DNA from: Rhizodiscina lignyota
Lineage: Eukaryota > Ascomycota > Dothideomycetes > Aulographales > Rhizodiscinaceae
Direction: 5' to 3'
Length of the DNA: 64,000 bases
Assembly: GCA_010015805.1 (NCBI GenBank)
Contig: ML978129.1
Span: forward strand, 124,001-188,000
Below, piece after piece: positions 20,837 to 31,716 of the stretch (position 1 is its first letter; each line of letters begins with the position of its first letter). The notes under the pieces were generated by a model. The model had not been told where the DNA came from. It saw nothing but the letters and a program-made list of their open reading frames with translations, and ran no database searches. The position numbers and the translations under genes were made by a program.

Positions 20837-22309
20837 ATGCGTGACAGCCTCTCAATCCGCCTGTCCTCCTCGACTTCACGGGATGGACCCGCTCAGGAGT
20901 ATTTCGACCATTCCTCCGCTCCCCGGATCAACACCGACTCGGTTGTCATATCCAGCCTTGAGCACCAATACCCCAACCGCCATATCAGCATCGTTCCAGA
21001 GTACTCTGCCAATCTGCTAGCCTTTGCCTCAGCTGGCCATGCTCTGGCTCTCCCAGATCCGAACGCTAATGCCACTGAATCTGGCCCGCTGAAATGGACG
21101 TCCTATGTCCCTCCGGCGCACCGCTTGAATGGCCAGCAGGGCATTCTGGCTGAGAAGGTGCTGTTCGGCAAGTACAAGTATGCCTACCAAGAGGCCGAGT
21201 TCATCCTTTACATCATTGAAGGCCGCGATGGTTATGGCGCATATCCAAATGTCCGAAACCAGTATCTCGTCTCCCCATCCATGAGCAGTAACGCAGCCGA
21301 CGCATTGGTTATGGCAGCCGGCCAGTTCGGCAATCAGCTGCATAACGAAATATGGGTCTTCAACTTGGGAGTGTGGACGAAGGACCGCGCACTGTGGGAG
21401 TCTGTGCAAAAGAGTCATTGGGACGATGTCATCCTTGACGCGGAGATGAAGAAGAGCATCATTAACGACGTCACGAGGTTCTACGATTCGCGGGACACGT
21501 ACTCGAAACTCAAGGTCCCGTGGAAGAGGGGCATTATATACTACGGCCCTCCGGGAAACGGCAAGACGATCAGCATCAAGGCTATGATGCATACCCTTTA
21601 TGACCGGCCCGATCCTGTTCCAACGCTGTACGTCAAAACGCTTGCGGGGTATGCTCCCCCAGAATATATGCTCGGCTCAATTTTTGGCAAGGCCAGGGCG
21701 GAGGCGCCTTGCTACCTTGTTTTCGAGGACCTTGACTCCATCGTGTCGGACAACGTGCGCTCGTTCTTCCTCAATGAGGTCGATGGACTGAGTTCGAACG
21801 ACGGCATTCTGATGGTGGGCTCGACGAACCATCTTGATAGGCTGGACCCGGGCATCGCGAAGCGACCAAGCAGGTTTGACAGGAAGTACCTGTTCCCGAA
21901 CCCAGTGTTCAAGGAACGTGTGCAGTATGCACAGTTCTGGCGGAATAAGCTTAACGGCGAGAATGGGAATGAAGAGGTCGAGTTTCCGAAAAAGATTTGT
22001 GATGCGCTAGCTGAGATCACGGGCGGATTCAGCTTTGCTTACATGCAAGAGGCATTCGTAGCGGCGCTACTGGTCATCGCCGGACAGAAAGACACGTTCG
22101 ACGCGAATGGGGAAAGATTGGACTACAGTGTCATGGCCCAGAGCATGGGAGAGTACTTCGTCGAGCACGGAGGAGGGAGTCGAAAGAACAGTGAGAGCGA
22201 TGACAACGACTTGGAGAAATACATTCTTTGGCGGGAGCTCAAGAAGCAGGTAAAGATTCTGCGAGAGGAGATGGGCAACGAAGATGGCAAGTCAGTTTTG
22301 ACTTCTTGA
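20837..22309 (+). CDS. AAA ATPase, BCS1-like subgroup, fungal-specific
   Basis: A single exon of 490 aa from the first in-frame ATG (20837, cacaATGcg). The frame is open further upstream but without an ATG. Residues 1-200 form a family-specific N-terminal part (KWTSYVPPAHRLNGQQG, FGKYKYAYQEAEFILYI). The AAA module has Walker A GPPGNGKT (237-244), Walker B LVFEDLD (294-300), sensor GSTNHLDRLDP and an arginine region RPSRFDRKY (343-351). The Glu-Asp order in Walker B is the BCS1-type variant, so it is not by itself a defect. True Bcs1 is a mitochondrial inner-membrane protein; here I see no membrane helix, so a soluble ATPase is more likely. Substrate and partners are unknown. Confidence 0.85.
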   Translation: MRDSLSIRLSSSTSRDGPAQEYFDHSSAPRINTDSVVISSLEHQYPNRHISIVPEYSANLLAFASAGHALALPDPNANATESGPLKWTSYVPPAHRLNGQQGILAEKVLFGKYKYAYQEAEFILYIIEGRDGYGAYPNVRNQYLVSPSMSSNAADALVMAAGQFGNQLHNEIWVFNLGVWTKDRALWESVQKSHWDDVILDAEMKKSIINDVTRFYDSRDTYSKLKVPWKRGIIYYGPPGNGKTISIKAMMHTLYDRPDPVPTLYVKTLAGYAPPEYMLGSIFGKARAEAPCYLVFEDLDSIVSDNVRSFFLNEVDGLSSNDGILMVGSTNHLDRLDPGIAKRPSRFDRKYLFPNPVFKERVQYAQFWRNKLNGENGNEEVEFPKKICDALAEITGGFSFAYMQEAFVAALLVIAGQKDTFDANGERLDYSVMAQSMGEYFVEHGGGSRKNSESDDNDLEKYILWRELKKQVKILREEMGNEDGKSVLTS

Positions 22310-22959
22310 GTGGCTTTATCGATGTGTAGCTCAGATTGACATTGGGCTAGGCGTTATGTATCTTACAGTCAGACTTCATCGATCGAGGGTGAATAGCTCA
22401 CGCGAAATTCTTCACAAAATGGGTTAGATTGAACTTTTTTAAGAGCTCTCTCGAATAAGGCATGAAACATGGGATCGCATTCGTCTTAGATCCATAAGTG
22501 GACGTCTCTTCACTAAAGCTTTACTGTTTCGCATAGTTCGTACCGAGCATAGGATTCCCCGACCCAGCCCGCTTATTGGAGCTAGAGGGTATTATCAGTG
22601 ATAAAGTTTTGAATGGCGTTCGGTATCGTAGCAATGAGCAGACATTACCGAACGATCTGACAGTGAAAGCGTGGCCATGGAGTTATTCAAATTCAAAAGG
22701 GGCACAATCCTCGCCGTTTAGAGGGACTCAAATCTTCATTAATCGATCTAGTACAAAGAGCATCAATACGCATGGAATCGATGAACGGTTGCAGTAGTGT
22801 GTGTACGTTTGCTCTCATTCTAAAGCCTTCTTCCGGGTTAGAAACAATTTAGTTCCATCGGAATATACAGTGACGAGAGTCCCCGTATCAACTCTATATC
22901 TTGCTCCGAGAGGAGGTGTGGCGATCTTGGGCGTCGATCCAATATTCGATCCACTAAGC
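22310..22959. other. Convergent intergenic region
   Basis: Lies between the 3' ends of the AAA ATPase gene and OTU1. It contains a 9-bp perfect inverted repeat (22617-22654). No gene was recognised. Confidence 0.5.
22617..22654. repeat. Inverted repeat (possible hairpin)
   Basis: CGTTCGGTA (22617-22625) and TACCGAACG (22646-22654) are perfect reverse complements around a 20-base loop. It could fold in a 3' UTR or be chance. No U-run follows, and this is a eukaryote, so I do not call a terminator. Confidence 0.4.
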
Positions 22960-24045
22960 CTAGCCGGTTGCTTCGCCGAAGTTCATATGTCCGGTTTGCT
23001 TTGCATGCTCCGTTGCGCCCTTCTCTCCCTTGCCCATCCACCCACATATGTTACACTTCAAGTCAAAGCCCGCTGTATCCGTGTAGTAGTGGCTCGCCTG
23101 CAGTTTCGCACAAAGCTCCCTCGCTTTCTCTAGGATGATGTCGTCCTCGCTGTCAAACTGCTTAATATCCAGCTCCGGGACCATGCATCCATCGGGACTC
23201 AGTGCAATCGTATCGTAGTGTATGCCGGAGTATACCAGGATGACTCTCTGCCTCTTCTCTCCCGACCCCAACGGCGCCTCGTTGAACTTGTCCACGCGCA
23301 AGTCCTGCACGTTTATGCTCGCCACCTCGACGCCGAATGCTTGGGAAATCAGCCCTATCTCGATGCCTCCACCCCAGCTGTCTTCCCGCTGTATCCATTC
23401 GCAGTATGCGTCTGGCGCTTTTTGCAGGACGGCGGCGTTGTACAGCTCAGGGTTGGTCTGGATGCCTTGTGCCACCATAGCTCGCAATTCGTGCATGATG
23501 TCCAGACCATCGCCCATCAGTGCCGTACCGAGTGCGCGGAAGAGACAGGAGTTGTCGTCTGGCATCACACGCAGGATCATGACGCCAGCGTGTGTGGGTA
23601 CTGGGACTTCGGGAGGGTCATTGCCCGTTGCAGGATCGAAAGGATTCGGTTTTCGAGTGAGATTGAGAAGATCGGAGGTGGCAGATTGCTGTGAGTTCGT
23701 GGCGGATGTGGACGAGGAAGTTGGGAAAGTAGAAGGCGCAGGCTTGGATGCGGAGAGAGGTACAGAGGGCTCTGGCGGCCGTGAGCGTGGGTGTGAGAGT
23801 TGCGACTGTACGTCTCTTGCAACAGCGATCAGCTGCTCACCGTCGAGCTTAAGGCCCGTGTCCTTGAGCTTCACCGTCCCATCGAATTGTGCAAGGTCGA
23901 GAGCTTTCGGTGGGTAGCCCGATTTGAGCTCGAATGCTGGGAGTGATGTTTTCTCTGATATCACTGATTGAAGTTCTTGTACTGTCGCTGAGTCGTCAAG
24001 CGTGAGCGTAGCTACGCCCGACGGGCCACGTACGCGCATGCGCAT
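22960..24045 (-). CDS. OTU1: Otu1/YOD1-type deubiquitinase
   Basis: A single exon of 361 aa. It has the three-part layout of Otu1: an N-terminal UBX-like fold (1-80, MRMRVRGPSGVATLTLDD), a Ser/Pro linker (85-140), an OTU cysteine-protease domain (about 150-290) and a C-terminal C2H2 finger (C331, C334, H347, H353). The catalytic motif is DDNSCLF with Cys167, and the His is H276 in SGIHYD. Yeast Otu1 works with Cdc48, binding it through the UBX-like domain, to trim ubiquitin chains in ER-associated degradation and related pathways. All key residues are present, so the enzyme should be active. Length is close to the family norm. Confidence 0.93.
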   Translation of the reverse strand: MRMRVRGPSGVATLTLDDSATVQELQSVISEKTSLPAFELKSGYPPKALDLAQFDGTVKLKDTGLKLDGEQLIAVARDVQSQLSHPRSRPPEPSVPLSASKPAPSTFPTSSSTSATNSQQSATSDLLNLTRKPNPFDPATGNDPPEVPVPTHAGVMILRVMPDDNSCLFRALGTALMGDGLDIMHELRAMVAQGIQTNPELYNAAVLQKAPDAYCEWIQREDSWGGGIEIGLISQAFGVEVASINVQDLRVDKFNEAPLGSGEKRQRVILVYSGIHYDTIALSPDGCMVPELDIKQFDSEDDIILEKARELCAKLQASHYYTDTAGFDLKCNICGWMGKGEKGATEHAKQTGHMNFGEATG

Positions 24046-25399
24046 TATGGAGCTTGAGGTGGAGGTGATTAGGATCCGAAATTGCTGCCAGCCTCAAAAC
24101 CCCACCTTGCCTTGTAACGGCCTGCCTGGTAGTGGGATCTTCTGGCCCTAAAGCAAGATACACCAAAAAAGGCGCAGAGCAATAGGGAGGCCTGGATAAT
24201 AAAATAGGTGAATAATGCGATCATTTTGAAGGATTGCGGTTGTGACTTGACTAACCTGCTGTGGAAAGGTTTTATAGCCACTGCGGATGTCCGTAAAAAT
24301 GCCGGAAGGTGCCCGTTAGGTATGATTGCGCACTAGAAGCCAGGCGTAGCCGGTGGGTAATAGAGAAGGAGGCACGACGAACACGATGTTGATATCAAAG
24401 CACTGCGGGCTCGGTACAGAAGGAGTTTGCAATCGAAAGGAGAAGAGAATTGGTTTCTAAAAAAATTTATCAGTAAGACGGACACAAAGGGTAGAGGTTT
24501 CCCACATTTCAAGGCTTCGTGGGTTGCAGAAAACAAAGCAGTCTGGTGTTTAGTTTAGCTCCGTCACAGTTCAAGGAAGAGAGGATTTCGGAGAAAGGAT
24601 CGGCGGTGAATAGAAGGCGGCAAACGACGCGCTACAATGGTCGCGCCAATGTCAACAATCGCTGGTGCTAGTAGTGGATGCTTGGTAACGTGGAGACAAG
24701 CTGTATGGAAAGTTCAAGAAACGTCAGAAGCGACGAGATGAAATCCGCCGCATTGGATAGCCAACCGGTTGGCGCTAAGCGATCTTACAACTTGCTCTGC
24801 GAGAGCTCGATCGCATATCGAGCGGGTTACTACACTTAGAGCACAACTGACACCGGATCTAGAAACAAGATGTTGCAACGGTGCTAGTGACATTTTCCTG
24901 TCACTTGGAGAGGCATCATGGTGCCGACGGGGGTGGTCAAAGTTCGTTCTGCTGAGGCTGAGAAGGATCACTTCGGACGAAGCCGAGGATTATCCGGCTA
25001 CTCCACGCGGCATTTGCCGCTAGAAGAGCTTGGCGTTTGTTTTCCCTAAGGAATCTGGAAAACTCACATTCTGTGCTATAACCCGGCAACCAATGCCGGT
25101 AAGTTGAAATTAACATCGCTATTGAAAACTCCAAGCTGTAAACTATCGCTCATAAGTTTTTGGTATTCATTAGGCCTATTTTGGCAGCAGTAAAGGTGGT
25201 CTCTCCTTCATCATACGCCAATTCACTTGCGAAGCCTGAGGAGCCGGAGTCGGGCCGATTATTACCGAGTCAGTCGCGCCTTGCATTTCTTTGCGACGCG
25301 CCGCATCAACGACGTCCACCAGACGTGCTGCAACAGTGCGATATGACGGCACTCATGTCCTAACCACGTATACGATACGGCTACTGTATACCATCGACT
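24046..25399. other. Divergent intergenic region
   Basis: A 1.35-kb stretch between OTU1 (-) and the RSC subunit gene (+), holding both promoters. A short hydrophobic frame just upstream of OTU1 was considered and rejected. I see no repeat, element or RNA gene. Confidence 0.5.
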
Positions 25400-28300
25400 A
25401 TGGCGACCCCAGAATCCCCCATTCCAACGACCGAGACGGCCCCTGAGGCGAGCATCGATGCCTCCGCCGTCACAGACGCCGAGTGGGATGCCATGAACAA
25501 TGTCCTGACCACCGTCTACAACCATCGCATCGAAGATGGCTATGATCCTTCGAAAGTCTTCCAGCGCAAAGTCAATAAGCGAACGCTCCCAGATTACTAC
25601 GATGTCATCAAGGAGCCGATGGCGCTGTCGACAATCAAGGCCAAAGTCTCGTCCAAGCAGTACAAGAACTTCAGCGAGTTCGTCAGGGATTTCGCCCTAA
25701 TCCCACACAATGCGCAAGTGTACAATCGACCAGATGCGGGTGCATATCAAGATGCGATAGTCATTCGAGAGCTCGTCGAGAAGGAGTTCCAGAAGCTCGC
25801 GGACGAAGGCACAATACCACAAGACGTTGCAAAGTTACCGTTCTTAGGAGAAATACCGGCACAAGATGACGTTGATCCAGTGGAGGATGCGGAAGAGGAG
25901 GAAGACCAGGAGGATGGCGATGAAGACGAGGACGAGGAGGATGACGACTCAGACGATGATCGGCGGAAGAAGAAGCGTAGCAGACGGTCAATCGCGAAGC
26001 GCGAAGACAAGGATGATAAAGATGCGCTGGATCCAGAGTCGCGTAAGAAGCGTGGCAGACCTCCACGAGTCGATACACCTATGGAAGCGCGCATCAAAGC
26101 GATCATGAAGGGTATGCGAAAGCCGAAGAGCACAGCCGGAGGTCTCATGATCACGCACTTCGAGCGTCTGCCTGACAAGGCTGTGATGCCGGAATATTTT
26201 GCAGAGGTCAAGCAGCCTATCGCTCTAGATGTGATCAAGAAGAAGCTCAAACGGAAGAAGTACCAATCTGTTGAGCAGTTCATGAAGGATGTGGAGCTCA
26301 TGTTCGAGAATGCAAAATCCTACAACCAAGATGACAGTGTCATCTATAAAGATGCAGTGGCACTGCAGAAGGAGACTCGTCAAATCGCAGAGGAAGAGAA
26401 GCAGAAGCCCGACACGGACTACGTAATGGAGGATGGCCGGTTGCCGATGCCAAATGGTATTCTTCACAACGGCGAGCTCTGGAAAGTTGGGGACTGGGTG
26501 CACATCCAGAACGCGAACGACCTTACAAAGCCCATCGTCGCACAGATATACCGTACTTGGCAAGATGTGGATGGCAACAAGTGGGTTAATGCGTGCTGGT
26601 ACTATCGACCGGAGCAGACTGTCCACCGCTTCGACCGGCACTTCTTCGAAAATGAAGTCATGAAGACGGGCCAATATCGCGATCATCCAATTGATGATGT
26701 TGTTGATCGCTGCTTCGTCATGTTCTTCACACGCTACAATAAAGGCCGCCCGCGTAACTTCCCTCCGGATAAAGAGATTTACGTCTGCGAGGCTAGGTAC
26801 AATGAGGAGAACCACAAACTGAACAAGATCAAGACTTGGGCGAGCTGTTTGCCTGATGAAGTCCGAGATAAGGACTATGAAATGGATCTTTTCGATGCTC
26901 CTAAGAAGATGAAGAAGGTCCTGAGTCCCATCGCTTACCTCCTTAAAGATGATGCAAAGGAGACGGACGACCTGCCAAAGCCTGTTTGGGGAGCTGAAAA
27001 TGCGCCACCAAAGATTGGAGCCGTTCATAAGCGACCGAGAGATCCCAAAGTGAGTTACCGCTGCTCTTTCCTTTTGCCGTGATGTTGCACATTGTGTCAC
27101 ACAAGAAAACACTCATCAAGTTTTTTTCTTATTTTTCTAACATCATTCTAACACCTACAGGAATCACCACCACCAGAACCGACGCCTACACCTCCTCCTC
27201 AGCCACCACCACAACCTCAACGTGCACCTTCCAACATCTCCATTCCAAACAACGACACAATGGCTCCTTCCTATCCAATGTCGGCAACTCCAACGACGCA
27301 ACCACAGCCGATACGCACGTCGACACCTTCGCACCCACCGCAACGCCCATCGTTCACCTCTTCACACCCTTCGCAGTATCATCACAGCTCGGCTTCCCCT
27401 GCGCCGTTCCAAGGAAATGCGGCATCCACACAGCAACATGGCCCCTTCGCACCTCCTCCACTAACGCCTCATTCCTCATTTCACAGCCAGTCTGCAGCGC
27501 CCTCTGGCCCGCAGACCGCTACATTCACCCACCAGTCATTCACGACTCCACAAACCTACCAAACCCGTCCCGTTGCGCCCAACTATCACCACCTCCAGGC
27601 ACCATCAACTACCCAAACGTACGGCGGCCCAATGGGCGCGGCATCTTCAATGCCACAGGCAGCTGCCTCTCAAAGCCAGCGGGGTTACAACGCGCCGCAG
27701 CCGCCCGAAGTGTACTGTCTCAGCGACGTCGCGAACCAGAGCATCCCGGAGGAAATCCGGAATATGTTTCACACCGACGAGGCGGGGCGCGTGCTCTTCT
27801 TCACGTCGCCCCCGACAGAGACCAGTGGCGTCACTTCCCTGAATTTGAACAAGGTCATTGGCCCGAAGACCGAGGAAGATAAGAAGAACGGCGACAGGGC
27901 GAAGGAGGTGCTCAAGCTGGGTCACTCGGTGCGCTATCTCGCTGCGAAGCAGAAGCGCGATGAGCTTGTGGCGGTGAAGAGCAAGCGCGAGGCGGAAGAC
28001 GCAGAGGTGAAGGCGGGTGAGGCTAAGAAGGCACGGCTGGAGGCGGAGAGAAAGGTGGAGAGGAGTTTGGTCGAGGTTACAAATCGTGCGATTGATATGT
28101 TGGGTGAGAAGCTAGCGGCGGAGACGAAGAGAGCGATCAATGAAGATGTGGGAGAAGCCGAGGTGGGCAAGGCAATTAAGAGAGAAGTGGAGTTGTTGGA
28201 GGCGCGCTGGCGAGTCGAGGCGGAGAAGGAGCGTCTGAGGGCGGAGAGGCAGATGGAGAGGGAGAAGAGGGATCGGAAGAGGGTCGAGATTACTGGTTAA
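25400..28300 (+). CDS. RSC1: RSC chromatin-remodelling subunit, Rsc1/Rsc2-like (two bromodomains, AT-hook, BAH)
   Basis: Exons 25400..27049 and 27161..28300 give 929 aa. The 110-nt intron has a GTGAGT donor, a TCTAAC branch and an ACCTACAG acceptor. Domain order: bromodomain 1 (about 30-130, acetyl-lysine Asn in QVYNRP), an acidic tract (155-190), an AT-hook KKRGRPPR (216-223), bromodomain 2 (about 228-330, Asn in KSYNQDD) and a BAH domain (about 358-480, VGDWVHIQ to EIYVCEARYNEE). The second exon is Pro/Gln-rich, then EVYCLSDVANQSIPEEIR, a C-terminal region seen in Rsc1/2 homologs, and a long charged coiled coil. This matches the single Rsc1/Rsc2 type subunit of filamentous fungi, which targets the RSC remodeller to acetylated nucleosomes. 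Confidence 0.92.
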
Positions 28301-28454
28301 GCTGGTTCACTATCAGCACGAGGATCCATGAGATTTTGATATATCCTATGGGGTATTTCATTGCATTGCACTGGAGTTATGAATGTTATAGTACGTGTTT
28401 CAAAATAAGAACATTTTCTGAATACCGCGACTTTCTTTTATCCCCTCTTCCCCC

Positions 28455-29527
28455 CTAATATAACGCCTCCATCCTCATCTGAACGTACCCACCGGCGGTC
28501 ACCGTTTCATGCTTTTTAGGATTACTCACTTCGTCCCAACAGCCAGGTAGTGCATCAATAATTGTATCCAGGTTCGCGACCGAGAAGAATGGAATCGAAT
28601 ATCTAGGCATGCACATGTCCCCGTCGATAATCGGTGGCTCACCGACTCTATGCACCGTACTCTTCCACCGCCCATTCGTCCACCGCTCCATCAAATCGCC
28701 AATATTAACAAGACAGGTCCCCTCAACTGGCGGCGCGGGTTTGAACTGTCCCGGGTGGCATTGGTCTTCGACTTCCAGTCCCCCGACTTTATCCTGGAAC
28801 AGCAACGTGATGGTGCCAAAGTCCGAGTGCGCGCTGATTCTCGTGCGCTCTTTCTCCTTCAGTACCTTCGCTGGCACCGAGGGGTAGTGCAGTAGTCTCA
28901 GCTGGAACAAGTCCTCTGAATGAGTGTCGCTCAAAGCCTCCGGGTCCATGCCCAGCGCCGTCGCGAGACATCGCAGCACATCGTGCACCAGCGCCGCACA
29001 GCGGAGGTAGAAGGATTCCATGAAGGGCTGGAAGCCGGGGATCACATCCGGAGGAGGCCAGATGTTGGGCTGGTATGAATCGCTAACGCTCCCAGACTCG
29101 AATGATTCTTTCGTGTCGGGGATGGCGGTACGTATCTTGTCAATTTCGTCGCGGTCATAGATATTCTGTGAGACTTTTTCGACATCCATGCCGGAGTAGC
29201 CACGGTGGTGGGAACCGCCTGGAGGATGGGGACAAAGCATTTTCTTCTCGGTCGGGAGGGCGAAGAATTTGGCGCTCTGTCATGTTGTTAGTCTTTGAAG
29301 AAGTTGGGAAATATAACGTCAACTGGAAGAAGTACCCAATCGAAGCATTTGTCGACCTGCTCCTGTGGAATCCCGTGATTTTTAATGTATACAAAGCCTA
29401 CGTTGTGGAAGGCGTCGTCTACTTGCTTCGCCGTAGCTTTCTTCTCTTCCGAGGAGCCATGGAGGAAACGATCAAAGTCAATGACGGGGATAGGAGAGGT
29501 GCCATTCGCTGTTGATGTCCCGCCCAT
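28455..29527 (-). CDS. 2-oxoglutarate/Fe(II)-dependent dioxygenase, isopenicillin-N-synthase-like
   Basis: Exons 29336..29527 and 28455..29276 give 337 aa. The 59-nt intron (GTACTT donor, GACTAAC branch, GACAG acceptor) rejoins CFDW to SAKFFALP, the usual DIOX_N sequence. The N-terminal half has PVIDFDRFL and GFVYIKNHGIP. The double-stranded beta-helix core holds the iron ligands H214 and D216 (AHSDFGT) and H273 (TVHRV), and the 2OG-binding pair R289 and S291 (RYSIPFF). The enzyme should be active. Fungal members hydroxylate, desaturate or cyclise small molecules, or oxidise gibberellin-like compounds; the substrate is unknown. No biosynthetic cluster is adjacent. It converges with the RSC subunit gene across only 154 bases. 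Confidence 0.92.
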
Positions 29528-30271
29528 TATGAGAGAAAGGTTGGGATGTCGAAAGATGCAGTCAGTCCAAGTGCTCTTGATATTGGCTTCTTATCGATAA
29601 CTTTTTAGGTGTTGAGGCTTGAGCAACTCGCTGCTGTGGAACATAAGGTAACTAGTTACTTTATCTAAGGATTGAAGAGATCAAATGTAAGTGAGATGCA
29701 TAAATTCGAGGCAACTAAAGATTCTAAGGTTCATGTGCGCAGTAATGCCGTCTCCATGCCCGTCGATCTACATATTAAGCACCCATTTCGGATCCTCTAT
29801 CTTACGGTGGATACTCTCGTAAGCGCTGGCATGCTGTCAAATTTAGGACCGATCCGTTCACTCTACCCTGATCGGTGAAGATTGGCCTTAAACCTTTGCG
29901 AATTGCCTTTGTAAGGTGTTGACCATATCTTAAGGGTTGCCACCTAGTCAAGCGCATGTGTGATTTGAGTACATGTCAGGTCTGCTAGTGTTGGCTGTAC
30001 CAGCTTCTGAAGCTTTATATATAGTGTTGTTCGTCCAGTATCTTAATCGAGGCCTTCATTACTGCGAGACTTACGTCGGGTTCGAGGACAGAAGTAGTAT
30101 CTTGTGATATATTCATTCAACATTAATAGTATAGACATCAGGACACCCAATGGTCCGCTCTCGCTATTGCCGCTTCTTTACGCTGCATGATCTCATTAAA
30201 AGTAAACCACCCATAAACCCGTCGATGGAAGCTGAGAAAGAAAATGGAGTAGATGTTGCCAGCACCATCGC
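29528..30271. other. Intergenic region
   Basis: Upstream of the dioxygenase (-) and downstream of the SPX-RING gene (-). AT-rich around 29,600-30,180, with a TATATATA-like stretch near 30015. Nothing else is recognised. Confidence 0.5.
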
Positions 30272-31716
30272 TCACATAACCCGGCATTTCTCATCATAGA
30301 GCTCTCCGTATGTATCCCTCCCTGCTGCCCTCTCATTCTCCTTCTGCTTCTTCTTGACCTCTTCAGGGAAATATTTCTTCAGAAACCTCGACATGCTGTC
30401 ATCTAAATTATCGCTGTCCGCCTCCATGACGACCTTCTTTCTGCAGAGCGGGCAATGATCCTGCTTGTCCCGTTGCATAACGATCAGGCAGCGGATGCAG
30501 AAGACATGCTGACACTGCAGCCGTACGGGCCGCCATGCGATACTGAAGCATACGGGGCAGAGGTAGTCGTCGAGCTGCGGGACGGTAGCGAGAAGATGGT
30601 TCGAGATTTCAGCGCAGACAGCGCGAGCAAGAGAGGCAGGAATTGGCGTTTGCTGGAAGATGAGAGCGGCATTGGAAGTCGCGCCGAGTGCAGTGCGCTT
30701 GTCGAACTCTGGGAAGCATATTAGCCCGGACCGTAGCACGATAGCAAGACTAGTATGCACTTACTCTTTAGAATCTTCATGGTCGCCATATTGTTAATCT
30801 CTTGAAACTTCAAGCCTTGCAGCAACTCGGAGTTGATGTTGAGGAACTTGTGCAGTGCCAATGCGCCTTCTTTGCTCTTGAAATCATCGTATAAACCTTG
30901 TTTCTGCAATTCGGCTGCGAAGTTTCCAAGCCCCTTTGCAGCCCTTTCGTAATTGTTGGCCCATGGATCTCTCTCTGAAGTTGAGAAGAAAATCCTTGAG
31001 TCGAGATAGAGCTCAAATATCCGTCGCCACTGTTGAAGGTCGTGCTTGGACTTCGAATCTTTCGGTTTCGTCATTTTCGAAACGACATTGCTAAGGTCTT
31101 CGACTTCCGAAGATAGCTTCTTCTCTTCTTCTTTCTGAATTGTCGCAAGGCCAGAGAGTTCAGATTGAAGTGTGCCGAAAAATTGGGAGTCGGATATTAA
31201 CGGCACTTCCACCGTGCGATACGATCGCGAATTCGTGCTTGCAAGACTGTTCTTACGGTCTGTGGGATTCGCCTTGGGATCGTCTTGTTCGTCAGTGATT
31301 CGGATGTCGGTTATGTTCTCGCTAAGGGCGAGCTGATGCAGATATTGCTTGGTCTCTGGCGATAGCTTTGCGTGTAGTGGCTCGCCGGTGGCCTCGTCGA
31401 TCATGAAGAGAAGCTTTGGCTGAAACTTGGTGGGGTAGGACTTCTCTTCATTCTGGCCTCGTGAACCTTTCGGAGACAAGACATATTGGAATGGTTTCTC
31501 CTCTTGGTCTTCGGTGTCAGAGCCGGCGCCTTGGTTCTTCTCAGCAGTCTTCAACAGCAGACTGAGGGTGTCGGCATCAAGGCCAATCTCAGAAAGCTCC
31601 TCTTCGACTTTCTTTATGCATTTCTTGAGCTTCCTGTATGATATGGCTGATTCAACCCAATGCTCAGGAAACCCATCCTCGAGCAGGTGTTGTTTGAAGG
31701 TGCGTGCGAACTTCAT
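30272..31716 (-). CDS. SPX-domain RING E3 ubiquitin ligase (RING-14 type)
   Basis: Exons 30765..31716 and 30272..30708 give 462 aa. The 56-nt intron (GTAAGT donor, CCCAG acceptor) rejoins MKILKKFDKRT, the end of a classic SPX domain. SPX starts at residue 1 (MKFARTFKQHL, YRKLKKCIK). SPX domains bind inositol pyrophosphates and report phosphate status. The RING is C3HC4: C368, C371, C383, H385, C388, C391, C403, C406. All eight ligands are present. SPX plus RING resembles fungal RING-14 and plant NLA, which ubiquitinates phosphate transporters. I infer a phosphate-linked ubiquitin ligase. The C-terminus is basic and helical (FPEEVKKKQKENERAAG). Confidence 0.92.

Noticed and set aside
17200-22309. 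Secondary-metabolite cluster around the MFS pump
   Set aside because: No PKS, NRPS, terpene synthase, P450 or pathway regulator nearby; neighbours are Rsa3, an ASPM-like gene and an AAA ATPase.
24069-24281. 70-aa hydrophobic minus-strand frame upstream of OTU1
   Set aside because: Short, no family, and in the promoter region; a single hydrophobic stretch is not enough.
26225-27112. 295-aa minus-strand frame
   Set aside because: Antisense of the RSC subunit, whose bromodomain and BAH sequences are unmistakable.
30060-30110. tRNA-like B-box (gggttcgagga)
   Set aside because: No matching A-box or cloverleaf could be built around it. I did not find a complete tRNA anywhere in the window.
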